A DNA stretch of 29,879 nucleotides from a virus. Made by a program: the position numbers and the translations under genes. This document shows positions 16,957 to 25,200 of the stretch, piece after piece. Location of the stretch: positions 1 through 29,879 of IMG/VR virus record IMGVR_UViG_3300009104_000084. One strand, given 5' to 3'. A model generated the notes under the pieces. That model made no database searches. It saw only the letters and a list, made by a program, of their open reading frames with translations, and was not told where the DNA came from. Each line of letters starts with the position of its first letter. Within the stretch, counting starts at the first letter, position 1.

Positions 16957-18117
16957 ATGAGTGGATCAAGAGGATACATCAGGACAATAGAGGACATGGA
17001 GAGGCTATACTACGGTGCGGGCGCAGGTGCGAACGCATGGGCTTACTCTGGAACAGACTTGCTAAAGGCTGACTCGCCATTGGTAAGTAGCACAACAGGA
17101 ACCTACCAAGCGATCTTTGGACGCAAAGTATGGTCACAACTCAATCAGGAGTTCAATGCATTTAGCATACTCCCCAAGAAGCCGTGGGAGAAGTCTGGAT
17201 GGAGGGTCGTCACCGACAAGCCTGACAGGGCAAAGGGTGGCGGTGTTGCTGAGAATGCAACCCTACCAGAATCGACCAAGCCGACCTTCGCAGAGGTCAG
17301 CACCAAGCCTAAGACCGTGGCTCACACCTTCGACCTAAGCGAGACAGCAATGTTCCTCGCCGACAAGGACGACGGACTTGGAGATGCAAGAGCAGTAATG
17401 AAGATGGAGATGGCAAAGCACCACGCCGAGCATATCAACGTCATGCTCTTGCAGGATCTCGATACCCCCGCAGGGAACAACTACGAATCCCTCGACAGGT
17501 GTCTTTCATCGGCTTTCGTTGAGACAGCCTCCTTTGGAGATGTCAGCGCAATAACCGATCACAACCAATACAACATCACCCGCTCCACTGGTTCAGCACG
17601 TCAGTGGTATGATTCCAACGTGGATGCAGGTTCGACTGGGACAGAGAGAGCATTGAGCCTCAATGTCATGGACGGAATGTTCCGAAGCGTTTGGGAGCGT
17701 GGTGGTCAGCCAAAGGTCATCCTAACTGGCTACGACACACTGGAGAAGGTTCAGCAACTACTCCAGCCACAGCAGAGATTCACTGAGATGAAGCGCGTCG
17801 TTCCCGGCGTGAATGGAGTCAAGGGTGTTCCGGGTATGGAGGCGGGCTTCGTGGTCGCTACCTACAACGGCGTCCCACTAATTCCATCGAAGGATGTCCA
17901 TGCCGAATCCGGCGGACTATCCCGAATGTATTACATCGACTCTGATTACCTATACTTCTCGACAGCCAAGCCTACACTATACCACGAGTCGGGCATTGAA
18001 ACCGGAGATCCTTTCGGAATCAACAGACTCGGACAGATGGGTATGTTCCACACAATGGGCGAACTATGGCAACTGTTCTATGGAGCGCATGGCAAAGTGA
18101 GGGACTTGAGTGCCTGA
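16957..18117 (+). CDS. Major capsid protein, HK97-type
   Basis: This is the head shell subunit, 386 residues, directly after the protease/scaffold. Features of HK97-fold capsid proteins are visible: an N-terminal arm, an E-loop-like segment (GWRVVTDKPDRAKGGGVAENATLPES), a long helix rich in Ala/His/Met (ARAVMKMEMAKHHAEHINVMLLQDL) as the spine helix, an A-domain with NVMDGMFRSVWERGGQPKVILTGYDTLEKV, and a C-terminal MYYIDSDYLYF strand pair. The strong site AGGAGG at 16943-16948 precedes the ATG. Codons are biased to C/G endings, as expected of the most abundant virion protein. More than half of its Arg codons are AGA or AGG. There is no 100-residue delta domain; scaffold function probably resides in the preceding gene. 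Confidence 0.9.
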   Translation: MSGSRGYIRTIEDMERLYYGAGAGANAWAYSGTDLLKADSPLVSSTTGTYQAIFGRKVWSQLNQEFNAFSILPKKPWEKSGWRVVTDKPDRAKGGGVAENATLPESTKPTFAEVSTKPKTVAHTFDLSETAMFLADKDDGLGDARAVMKMEMAKHHAEHINVMLLQDLDTPAGNNYESLDRCLSSAFVETASFGDVSAITDHNQYNITRSTGSARQWYDSNVDAGSTGTERALSLNVMDGMFRSVWERGGQPKVILTGYDTLEKVQQLLQPQQRFTEMKRVVPGVNGVKGVPGMEAGFVVATYNGVPLIPSKDVHAESGGLSRMYYIDSDYLYFSTAKPTLYHESGIETGDPFGINRLGQMGMFHTMGELWQLFYGAHGKVRDLSA

Positions 18118-18153
18118 TATTCGGATCGAGAGGAAAATAAGGAGGAATAAGAA

Positions 18154-18531
18154 ATGGCAAACACAAACCTGACAGGAAATGGAACAATAGTCTTTGACAG
18201 TCGCCTTTGGGGCGGAACAAGCGAGGACGATACAGCATGGCTACAAAGCCCAATCGGAAGCAACAGCGCGACAGGGACAATCAGTCTCGGTATCGTTGAT
18301 GTAGTAGTGACTGACGGAGATGCGGCTCTCGCATACGACTTGGCACTATCGACTAACGCAATTGTCGGAGCAGAACTCATAGGCATACTAAGCGCACACA
18401 ACATCACAACCGCGGCAGGAAACGCCTTCACAGTTGCAGGAAATGTATCAACGACTACTTTGCTCAAACTGACACCGGCTTCCGGCGGTCAGGATGGCGA
18501 CACAGTTAGGATCACATTCCTATACCGATGA
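18154..18531 (+). CDS. Small beta-rich structural protein
   Basis: This 125-residue protein of Thr, Ser, Gly, Ala and short hydrophobic stretches looks all-beta, with no Cys and few charges. A near-consensus ribosome site (AAGGAGGAAT at 18141-18150) and a capsid-like codon bias suggest high expression. Its place straight after the capsid gene fits a head decoration or cementing protein. That is inference from position and composition; I do not recognise the family. Confidence 0.75.
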   Translation: MANTNLTGNGTIVFDSRLWGGTSEDDTAWLQSPIGSNSATGTISLGIVDVVVTDGDAALAYDLALSTNAIVGAELIGILSAHNITTAAGNAFTVAGNVSTTTLLKLTPASGGQDGDTVRITFLYR

Positions 18532-18542
18532 GGTAGGCCAAG

Positions 18543-19010
18543 ATGGCTCTAAGGCTTCGGTATATTGGCGCAAGACCCTACACCGAGTTTATGGTGAATG
18601 GAGTAATGGTCGGCTTTTCGCGTGGTATGGAACGCGATGACATTGATGACGATTGGATCAGGGAGCAGATAATCCCGGCAATCGCTAATGGCGTAAAGAT
18701 GTGGGAGGTCGATGACCTTTCATCTCAAGCAATGGCTTCGGTTCTGGTTGAACCTGAGCCAGAGCCTGAACCTGCCGCGATTGTCGTGCCAGAGCCAGCA
18801 GTTAGCGAGATAGTCGAGGAAGTCGAGGAAGTCGAGGAAACAGTCGCCACTTCAGGCGATGTTCTCCTTGATGGCGGTTTTGACCAATCAATGACACGGG
18901 CGCAAATGATGTCTTGGTGTTCAGAGCGAGGGATATCCGTGCAAAATACTGATACCAAAGCATCATTGACTGATAAGGCCCGTGAGTTTATCACGGGGGC
19001 TTCTGAGTGA
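18543..19010 (+). CDS. Probable neck/head protein with SAP-like C-terminus
   Basis: This 155-residue protein has three parts. Residues 1-60 are a compact N-terminal domain with RYIGARPYTEFMVNG and an acidic WIREQIIPAI helix. An acidic linker made of EPEPEPEP and VEEVEEVEE runs to about residue 103. The C-terminal 45 residues (MTRAQMMSWCSERGI, then SLTDKAREFI) have the helix-turn-helix length and spacing of SAP/HeH/LEM-like domains, which often bind nucleic acid. Similar small domains occur at the ends of virion proteins. The stop overlaps the next GTG start (GTGA). The domain assignment is tentative. Confidence 0.7.
   Translation: MALRLRYIGARPYTEFMVNGVMVGFSRGMERDDIDDDWIREQIIPAIANGVKMWEVDDLSSQAMASVLVEPEPEPEPAAIVVPEPAVSEIVEEVEEVEETVATSGDVLLDGGFDQSMTRAQMMSWCSERGISVQNTDTKASLTDKAREFITGASE
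18813..18839 (+). repeat. 9-bp tandem repeat coding VEE
   Basis: Three exact head-to-tail copies of gtcgaggaa encode Val-Glu-Glu in an acidic linker. Confidence 0.9.
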
Positions 19011-19534
19011 CCGACTCATACAACGACATAGATGATGGCGTAGGCCGTTATGCAAGTCGCACTCGCATCAATCGCAGAATCCTAACTCTGTCCGCAGATG
19101 GCACTAATTCCCTCAATGGGACATTAGACCTCAATGGTAAAATCGGGCGGATAGTGCTTGATTGTTCAAGAGTGACTTGCGGTTCCAATACAGCAACTGG
19201 CGGATCGCTCAAGATTACAATGGATGTCGAGGATACGGGCGGAACAGAATACCCTTACTGCGATACAATAGCGGGGCTTGATGTAAGAACGGCAAGCAAT
19301 ACACCATTGAACTTTCAAACATCAGAAGGCGGCAACATGAATGCCGATGGAGGGGCTACAAGTGGAGTTCATTTCACAGTATCTGCCCCTGCTAATTCAA
19401 CTACTGGTGGCGTGACGATTGATGAGGCCGCATCGTGGAATGGGCTTGTCTGTGGGCAGGTGAGATTTACGGTTGCGACCTCAAATAGCACATTTTCGGC
19501 TGGTTCAATCAGACTCATCATTATTCATGAATAA
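19007..19534 (+). CDS. Beta-rich hypothetical structural protein
   Basis: This 175-residue protein begins with GTG inside the previous stop (GTGA). It is dominated by alternating strand-like segments (LNGTLDLNGKIGRIVLDCS, GSLKITMDVEDTGG, QVRFTVATSNSTF, SIRLIIIHE), with Thr/Ser/Asn-rich loops and no obvious helices, like a single beta-sandwich. With 18154 and 19575 it makes three small beta proteins between capsid and neck genes. A head-surface decoration or fibre role is plausible. No family is recognised. Confidence 0.72.
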   Translation: MTDSYNDIDDGVGRYASRTRINRRILTLSADGTNSLNGTLDLNGKIGRIVLDCSRVTCGSNTATGGSLKITMDVEDTGGTEYPYCDTIAGLDVRTASNTPLNFQTSEGGNMNADGGATSGVHFTVSAPANSTTGGVTIDEAASWNGLVCGQVRFTVATSNSTFSAGSIRLIIIHE

Positions 19535-19574
19535 CCGAACGGTTATAGAGGATTGAACAGAGAGGGATTGCTAT

Positions 19575-19886
19575 ATGGCACTGACTGTCCTTCAACTCGG
19601 CCGCACGAATGTCACTGGAAACCGACTGACTGTTGCACTCAAAATTACCCCAGACAGTTCATGGCTCGCAGCAGGGGAGTCATTGGATCTCACAACTTAT
19701 GTCTCTAATATCGAAACTGTCCATATCGAGAGTCCGGGTGGTTATGTATTCAATTATGACCGCACTAACAAGAAACTGCTTGCATATGAAGCAGGGGCTG
19801 ATGGTGCGGCTCTCGATGCAGTAGCAGATTCGACTAATTTGTCGTCGCTGTCAGTGTATCTCTCGGTCACGGGTGGGCGAGCCTGA
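19575..19886 (+). CDS. Small beta-rich hypothetical protein
   Basis: This 103-residue protein starts MALTVLQLGRTNVTGN and has mostly predicted strands (VALKITPDSSWL, VETVHIESPGGYVFNYD, LSSLSVYLSVTGG). It resembles its upstream neighbours in composition. The 40-base gap before it holds AGAGGGATTG as a possible ribosome site. No family is recognised. Confidence 0.68.
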   Translation: MALTVLQLGRTNVTGNRLTVALKITPDSSWLAAGESLDLTTYVSNIETVHIESPGGYVFNYDRTNKKLLAYEAGADGAALDAVADSTNLSSLSVYLSVTGGRA

Positions 19887-19899
19887 GTGGGGCTTGCCT

Positions 19900-20214
19900 A
19901 TGAGTCTGCAACTCGATGACATTTGCTTTGAAGAAGCACACGAGATAGAACGCCGCCGTAAGGTGCGTATGGCTGAGATAGCCAACCCCGAAGGCTCATC
20001 TATTGGCGAGGACGATTCGCCGTTCAGTAGCCGTAATTTAAGTAAGGCTGAGACTATTCACATTCCATTGACTGGCAAACAGCGATATGATATACAGAAC
20101 ATAGGGACTGGAACGCGCTGTATGTCGTGTGGTCTGTTGCATTTCTGTTGGACTCCCCACTGTGCAGGGTGTGGTGGGCCAATGGATTACAATTTGGGGG
20201 CGCACAGCAGATGA
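19900..20214 (+). CDS. Zinc-ribbon protein, about 104 residues
   Basis: I start this at ATG 19900, 13 bases after the previous stop. GTG at 19873 in the same frame would overlap the previous gene by 14 bases. The N-terminal half is charged and helical (EEAHEIERRRKVRMAEI). The C-terminus carries CxxC-x10-CxxC (CMSCGLLHFCWTPHCAGC), the spacing of a treble-clef or zinc-ribbon site. Such modules bind DNA or protein. The stop overlaps the next ATG (ATGA). It lies between head and neck genes; function unknown. Confidence 0.7.
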   Translation: MSLQLDDICFEEAHEIERRRKVRMAEIANPEGSSIGEDDSPFSSRNLSKAETIHIPLTGKQRYDIQNIGTGTRCMSCGLLHFCWTPHCAGCGGPMDYNLGAHSR

Positions 20215-20438
20215 CGGACTTCAACAAGATCTGGGAAGATATCGTCAAAGGCACTGTTGCCTGTCGGGTATGCGGTGAAATGGGGGATACTAATGAGATA
20301 TGCCCTCAGAGTTCCCCCGACTCAAGCGGAAATCAGAGGACTATGGGGAATTGCGATAGGCGTCGTAATTCTGAGATTCCTCGACATAGCCATATGGTTA
20401 GGCAGAGGCGAAAGCAAAAGAAGGAGAGGGGTGGATGA
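20211..20438 (+). CDS. Tiny protein with Trp-Lys motif and Cys pair
   Basis: The ATG overlaps the previous stop (ATGA). The first 33 residues look genuine: FNKIWEDIVKG matches the N-terminal motif seen in the 4101 and 9966 products, and CRVCGEMGDTNEIC could hold zinc. The remaining 42 residues are polar and Arg-rich, and lie over a second reading frame that looks real (20293-20442). Either both genes overlap, or this frame is joined to the other by frameshifting. The C-terminal half may be only a read-out of the overlapping gene. Confidence 0.55.
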   Translation: MTDFNKIWEDIVKGTVACRVCGEMGDTNEICPQSSPDSSGNQRTMGNCDRRRNSEIPRHSHMVRQRRKQKKERGG

Positions 20439-20442
20439 GTAA
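20293..20442 (+). CDS. Predicted 49-residue membrane protein (overlapping gene)
   Basis: The ATG has GGGGGAT at 20282-20288 in front. The stop forms TAATG with the start of the adaptor gene, typical of coupled genes here. The product has a single candidate membrane helix, L17-L36, and a basic tail (RGESKRRRG). R28 and D31 lie within the helix, so it may be amphipathic rather than fully buried. Size and layout fit a small holin-like or accessory membrane protein, but no lysis enzyme is in the window. It overlaps the 20211 gene in another frame by 146 bases. Confidence 0.45.
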   Translation: MRYALRVPPTQAEIRGLWGIAIGVVILRFLDIAIWLGRGESKRRRGVDE

Positions 20443-22025
20443 TGCCAAGAGTATTCAATCCGGGCCATAGACCCAATCAGCCACTCTATCCAGACGATCT
20501 GGCTTACACTACGGTTGCTAATATCGAAGCATACCTCCAACTGCCTGAACAGAAACCGACTTTGCTTGCGGCTGATACAAGTGTGGCCAGTAGCACAATA
20601 CGAATACCAGTCAATAATGAAGATTATCGGCGTTGGGGCTTTGCTTCTGGTGATGTTGTCACGATTTATGACGATGTTGATGCGTTGGGGAGTAGCGTCA
20701 CGCTTACTGGTGTGGCATCATCCGGTGCTTCGGGTATCATCAATCTTCTGGCAGCAAATCCCGGCACAGCATATACTAAAGCGAATAACGCTACCATTCA
20801 ACCTCAATCAATACTCACGAACAGCAAACAACGCGGCATAACCAAGTCACAGGTCGAAGATATCATTCGTCGGAGACAGGATTACATTGATCGCATAACA
20901 CGACAGGCATGGCGGCCCCGTATTGTTGTCGATGAATACAAAAACTTCACCACATTCAAGCCATATCGTCGCCGATACTACACAGATTATGTTGGAGCGG
21001 TTTATCTGAACCATCGTTCCGTGCAAAGGGTATTGCGAATGGGGGTTTGGCAAGGCGACAAGTATCGTGAATTGGCGGCATCGAGAGTCAAATTGCTGGT
21101 TCAGAACACTCATCAACTCACAGGAACTCCTAAGATATTCCTTTGTCCGAACATAGCCCACACTGCGATTCTATCCAGTGGGACTACTTCTTCAACGTGG
21201 CAGAAGGATTTTGGCCCGAAGTCCGTCGCAACGGAAATAGCGAATCTCATCAATCAGGACACAGAATCAGGAAAAGTGGCCGTGCAAGTGGGGTCAATGA
21301 CTGAAAATGGCAAAGCATTGAATGTCAGTCACGAGTTTTTGGCTACGGCTAACAGTGACGAGGGCGATGGCCAGATTCATATCAGCAGTATGCGCTCAAC
21401 CGATGAAGGCGAGCAGACCACCATTGCTTTCACTACATCGAACTGCTTTGTTGCATCGTTAGGCACGGATGTCAGTGCGAATGTCCAAACCACGGGTTCT
21501 TCCTTTGCTGTCGATGACGGTTCGGTTTTCGTGGAAGGAAATGGTTTGTATTATTTCGACGGCTCCAATGGTGCGCTTCATGTTGCTCGTTGCACGAGAA
21601 GTGGAGATACTATCACCATAGCCGATGATTTGACTTCATCATTCCAATCCAACCTTACTAATGTCACAGTATTGAAGCAGATCAAACTCCTGAGCGATTC
21701 AGTCGATGAGCAAAGGCAGAAGGATTGGTGGTCGATGGAGGATGAAGGAGCAATTCTGTTCAACAACCAGTATCCATTCTTTGAGAATCACAGCCTCAAG
21801 ATTTCCTACATCTATGGGGAGCGGTATCTCGATAAGGCCATAGAGGATGCTTGCACCAAATTAGTGGCGATAGATGTAATGATGACCGATGATTACTCTG
21901 CTTTATTCCCCGAAGGGACACAAAACGTCGATCTGAATGCCAAAATACAGAAGTTAGAAGAAGAAGTCAAGCGGATTCTCGTCCCGTATCAAGAGAGCAT
22001 TATCGTAGCAGGTATGGGTGGTTGA
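20442..22025 (+). CDS. Probable head-tail adaptor with large insertions
   Basis: This 527-residue protein has the ends of an HK97 gp6-like neck protein. There is an N-terminal AYTTVANIEAYLQ segment, a helix near 130-155 (SQVEDIIRRRQDYIDRITRQ), and a helical C-terminus near 458-520 (LDKAIEDACTKLVAIDVMM, then DLNAKIQKLEEEVKRIL). Such adaptors form a ring under the portal, usually in about 100-200 residues. Here two beta-rich stretches (about 44-122 and 240-425) are inserted. The first has IRIPVNNEDYRRWGF and SGDVVTIYDD; the second holds strand-rich, Thr/Ser-heavy sequence. The insertions may face outward. It is preceded by TAATG coupling and followed closely by a gene starting GTG. The family call is moderate. 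Confidence 0.72.
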   Translation: MPRVFNPGHRPNQPLYPDDLAYTTVANIEAYLQLPEQKPTLLAADTSVASSTIRIPVNNEDYRRWGFASGDVVTIYDDVDALGSSVTLTGVASSGASGIINLLAANPGTAYTKANNATIQPQSILTNSKQRGITKSQVEDIIRRRQDYIDRITRQAWRPRIVVDEYKNFTTFKPYRRRYYTDYVGAVYLNHRSVQRVLRMGVWQGDKYRELAASRVKLLVQNTHQLTGTPKIFLCPNIAHTAILSSGTTSSTWQKDFGPKSVATEIANLINQDTESGKVAVQVGSMTENGKALNVSHEFLATANSDEGDGQIHISSMRSTDEGEQTTIAFTTSNCFVASLGTDVSANVQTTGSSFAVDDGSVFVEGNGLYYFDGSNGALHVARCTRSGDTITIADDLTSSFQSNLTNVTVLKQIKLLSDSVDEQRQKDWWSMEDEGAILFNNQYPFFENHSLKISYIYGERYLDKAIEDACTKLVAIDVMMTDDYSALFPEGTQNVDLNAKIQKLEEEVKRILVPYQESIIVAGMGG

Positions 22026-22028
22026 ACT

Positions 22029-22292
22029 GTGGATGATTACAGTAAGATGGTAAAACGGAGAGGAAAGGCATTAGACGCCCTCTCCAAAGCAATAGATGAC
22101 CTTATCCTCAAAGAACCGGCTATGGCTAAAGTCATAGAACAGAGGGAGAGAGAGGGGCCGCTACCAGCGGGAATTGAGATGTCGGACGAGGACATCAATA
22201 GATTGGTTGAGATTCAGATGAAACAGAATCCTTACCGAATGGCTTTAGAACAAAGACGGAGAGAGTTGGACGAGGTGATTCAGAATGGCTGA
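22029..22292 (+). CDS. Small charged helical protein
   Basis: This 87-residue protein starts with GTG three bases after the adaptor stop. It is almost entirely helical and charged (KRRGKALDALSKAIDDLIL; ALEQRRRELDEVIQ) with a Pro/Gly break in the middle. The stop overlaps the fibre start (ATGGCTGA). Its place between adaptor and terminator-like domain suggests a neck or tail assembly factor. No family is recognised. Confidence 0.68.
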   Translation: MDDYSKMVKRRGKALDALSKAIDDLILKEPAMAKVIEQREREGPLPAGIEMSDEDINRLVEIQMKQNPYRMALEQRRRELDEVIQNG

Positions 22293-25200
22293 TGCGATAT
22301 CTGCGGTGCGTGATCTGATTGAATCTAATTGGACTAAGCCGCCGAAACCGTCTATTGAGGATATCGCTGTTCTTGACAGAGGCGACGCCAAGCGCGTTAG
22401 GATGTTGGATAACGATGTTATTCGTATCTTTGAGACTGCTCACAATGAAGCGCAACCTGAGTTGCTCTATGATTATGTGAATAGACACGTCAATATCACT
22501 CTCGATGTGAGGACGGTCAAGAGCAGGGAACGATTATCGGAACTTAGAACCGAGGTTCGTAGGATTCTCCACGCATTCAGAAAGGGCGACGGGGTTAATT
22601 TTGACCGTTTGATATTCAAGACAAGGACTGATCTCTCAGATCGGTCAAAAAAACTGTTCAGATATACAATTCAAGCAGAAGTAGTGACTTTTGCTTTGGT
22701 TGCAGGGACTGACGATACAGTAGTAAATCCATTTACTGGTGTCGTTTCGGCAAGCACTACCTATCAAACATATGATACAGGTCTGACAGAGATAGCGAAC
22801 CTCACACCGACCAACGGCTATGTCATCATTGGCGATGGTTCATCATGGACTACTTCGGCAGTGGCTGGCGACATAACTGCCGTCACAGCCGGGACGGGGT
22901 TGAGTGGTGGTGGGGTGACAGGCGATGTCACATTGAATGTCAGTGGCCTCACCGTATCAGAATTAGCCGCAGGTAGCCTTCAGATAAGTTCTGAGGCGTT
23001 TGCAGACAACGACACTACCCTGATGACCTCGGCGGCAATACAGGACAAGATACTGTCCTATGGCTATACCACGGCAGTAGGTGATATTACGGCCGTCACG
23101 GCCGGGTCTGGGCTGACTGGAGGGGGGTCAAGTGGCGACCTCACAGTCACTCTCGATCTCAAAGACGAAGATAACATGGCCTCCAATTCTGCAACACACG
23201 CGGCATCTCAGCAATCAATCAAGGCGTATGTGGATGCAGAAGTCGCGGGATTAGTCGATTCTGCCCCGGCGGCATTGAATACCTTGAACGAATTAGCCGC
23301 TTCGCTAAATGACGATGCCAACTTTTCGACTACGATTTCCACCGCATTGGGCCTTAGAGTCCGGGTGGATACCAACGGTCAATCCCTGACGAACACCCAG
23401 AAGGCCAATGCTCGCACAAACATAGCCGTTGATGTCGCGGGAACTGATAACTCAACTAATGTCACATTAGCAGGAAGCAGAGACTATCTCACTATTAGCG
23501 GGCAGGAGATAACTCGTGGCGTAATCGACATCTCGGATGATACAAATCTTGCTGTATCGGCTCCAATCACACTTTCTGGAGACACTATCGGCCTTGCAGA
23601 TCCAGCAAATCTAAGTCAATTAACAGAGAGTTCGGATGCTACGGACGACAAGATACTCCTTTGGGACGAATCAGCATCCTCTTGGAAATACATGACAGTT
23701 GATGATTTACAGGATTCCATAGATACCTCGACCCTCGCGGCCAATGACGCTACAATTACCCTAACCGCAGGGACGGGGTTGAGTGGTGGTGGTGATTTTA
23801 CCACGAATCAAAGTGGTAATGAAACTCTCACATTCAATGTCGGCGGCCTCACAATCGCAGAATTGGCCGCAGGTGCTATTCTCCTCTCGTCAGAGTCCTT
23901 TGTCGATTCGGATACTCAGTTGATGACTGCTAAGGCGATAGCAGATAAGATTGAGTCATATGGCTACACTACTCAAGTAGGTGATATCACTGGAGTCACC
24001 GCCGGGGCTGGCCTCAGTGGGGGAGGCAATTCTGGTGCGCTTACGCTAAATCTGAGTCATTTGGGCATTGAATCCCTATCTGACCCCAATGATGACCGTA
24101 TCTTGTTCTGGGATGACTCGGCAGGGGCAACAGCATTCTTGGATATCGGTAGCAATTTAACCATAACTGGCACGACAATCGCGGCTACGGATACCAATAC
24201 AACCTATTCGGCTGGCACGGGCCTCACTTTATCCGGCACAACATTCAGCGTATCGGATCCCGCGAATCTGGATGAATTGACTGAATCGGATGATAATCCA
24301 TCCGACAAGATACTCCTATGGGATGAATCTGCATCCGTATGGAAACACATGACGATAGATAATCTCGGCGATGCATTAGATGTCAGCACTACTTTGAATG
24401 CACTGACTGATGTGACGATAAGTAATCCAGCGGCAGGTCATGTCCTCGTCTATGACAATACCAATTCTATTTTTGAAAACACACCCTTGACAGCAGGTAG
24501 CAACATTTCGATAACTAATGCAGATGGCTCGATAACCCTCGCATCAACAGATACAAACACTCAACTTTCAACAGAACAAGTCCAAGACATTGTTGGAGCA
24601 ATGTTCTCATCCAATACAGAAACGCGCATTTCTGCGACATATGAGGATGGCGATGGCACAATAGATCTCGTTGTCGATGACATGACTACGAACACCCAAC
24701 TCTCAACTGAACAGGTGCAGGATATTGTCGGAGCAATGTTCTCATCCAATACAGAAACGAGGGTTTCTGCGACATATGAGGACGGAGATGGAACCATTGA
24801 CCTCGTTGTCGATGACATGACTGCGAATACAAATCAACTGACTACTTTTGTGATACGAGATGATGATGATGACTCCAAGACTGTCGCCCATAACAAATAT
24901 CTCAAGTTCGCATCTGCCACTGGGGCCGCGGGGACGAATTGGTCGGGTTCCGGCACTACTGGCGACCCGTGGATTATGACAATAACAAATCCAGATACCA
25001 CTTATTCAGTGGGCGATGGCGGCCTCACTCAAAACAATTTCACGAATACTCTGAAAACGAAACTGGACGGCATAGAAGTGTCGGCGGATGTGACAGATAA
25101 AGCGAATGTCGGTTCTGCATTGGCATCTCTTGATGGGACTGATACCCTATACATCGGCGATGCAGGAAATGATGCGACAATTAGAGTCCGAGGTAATTTC

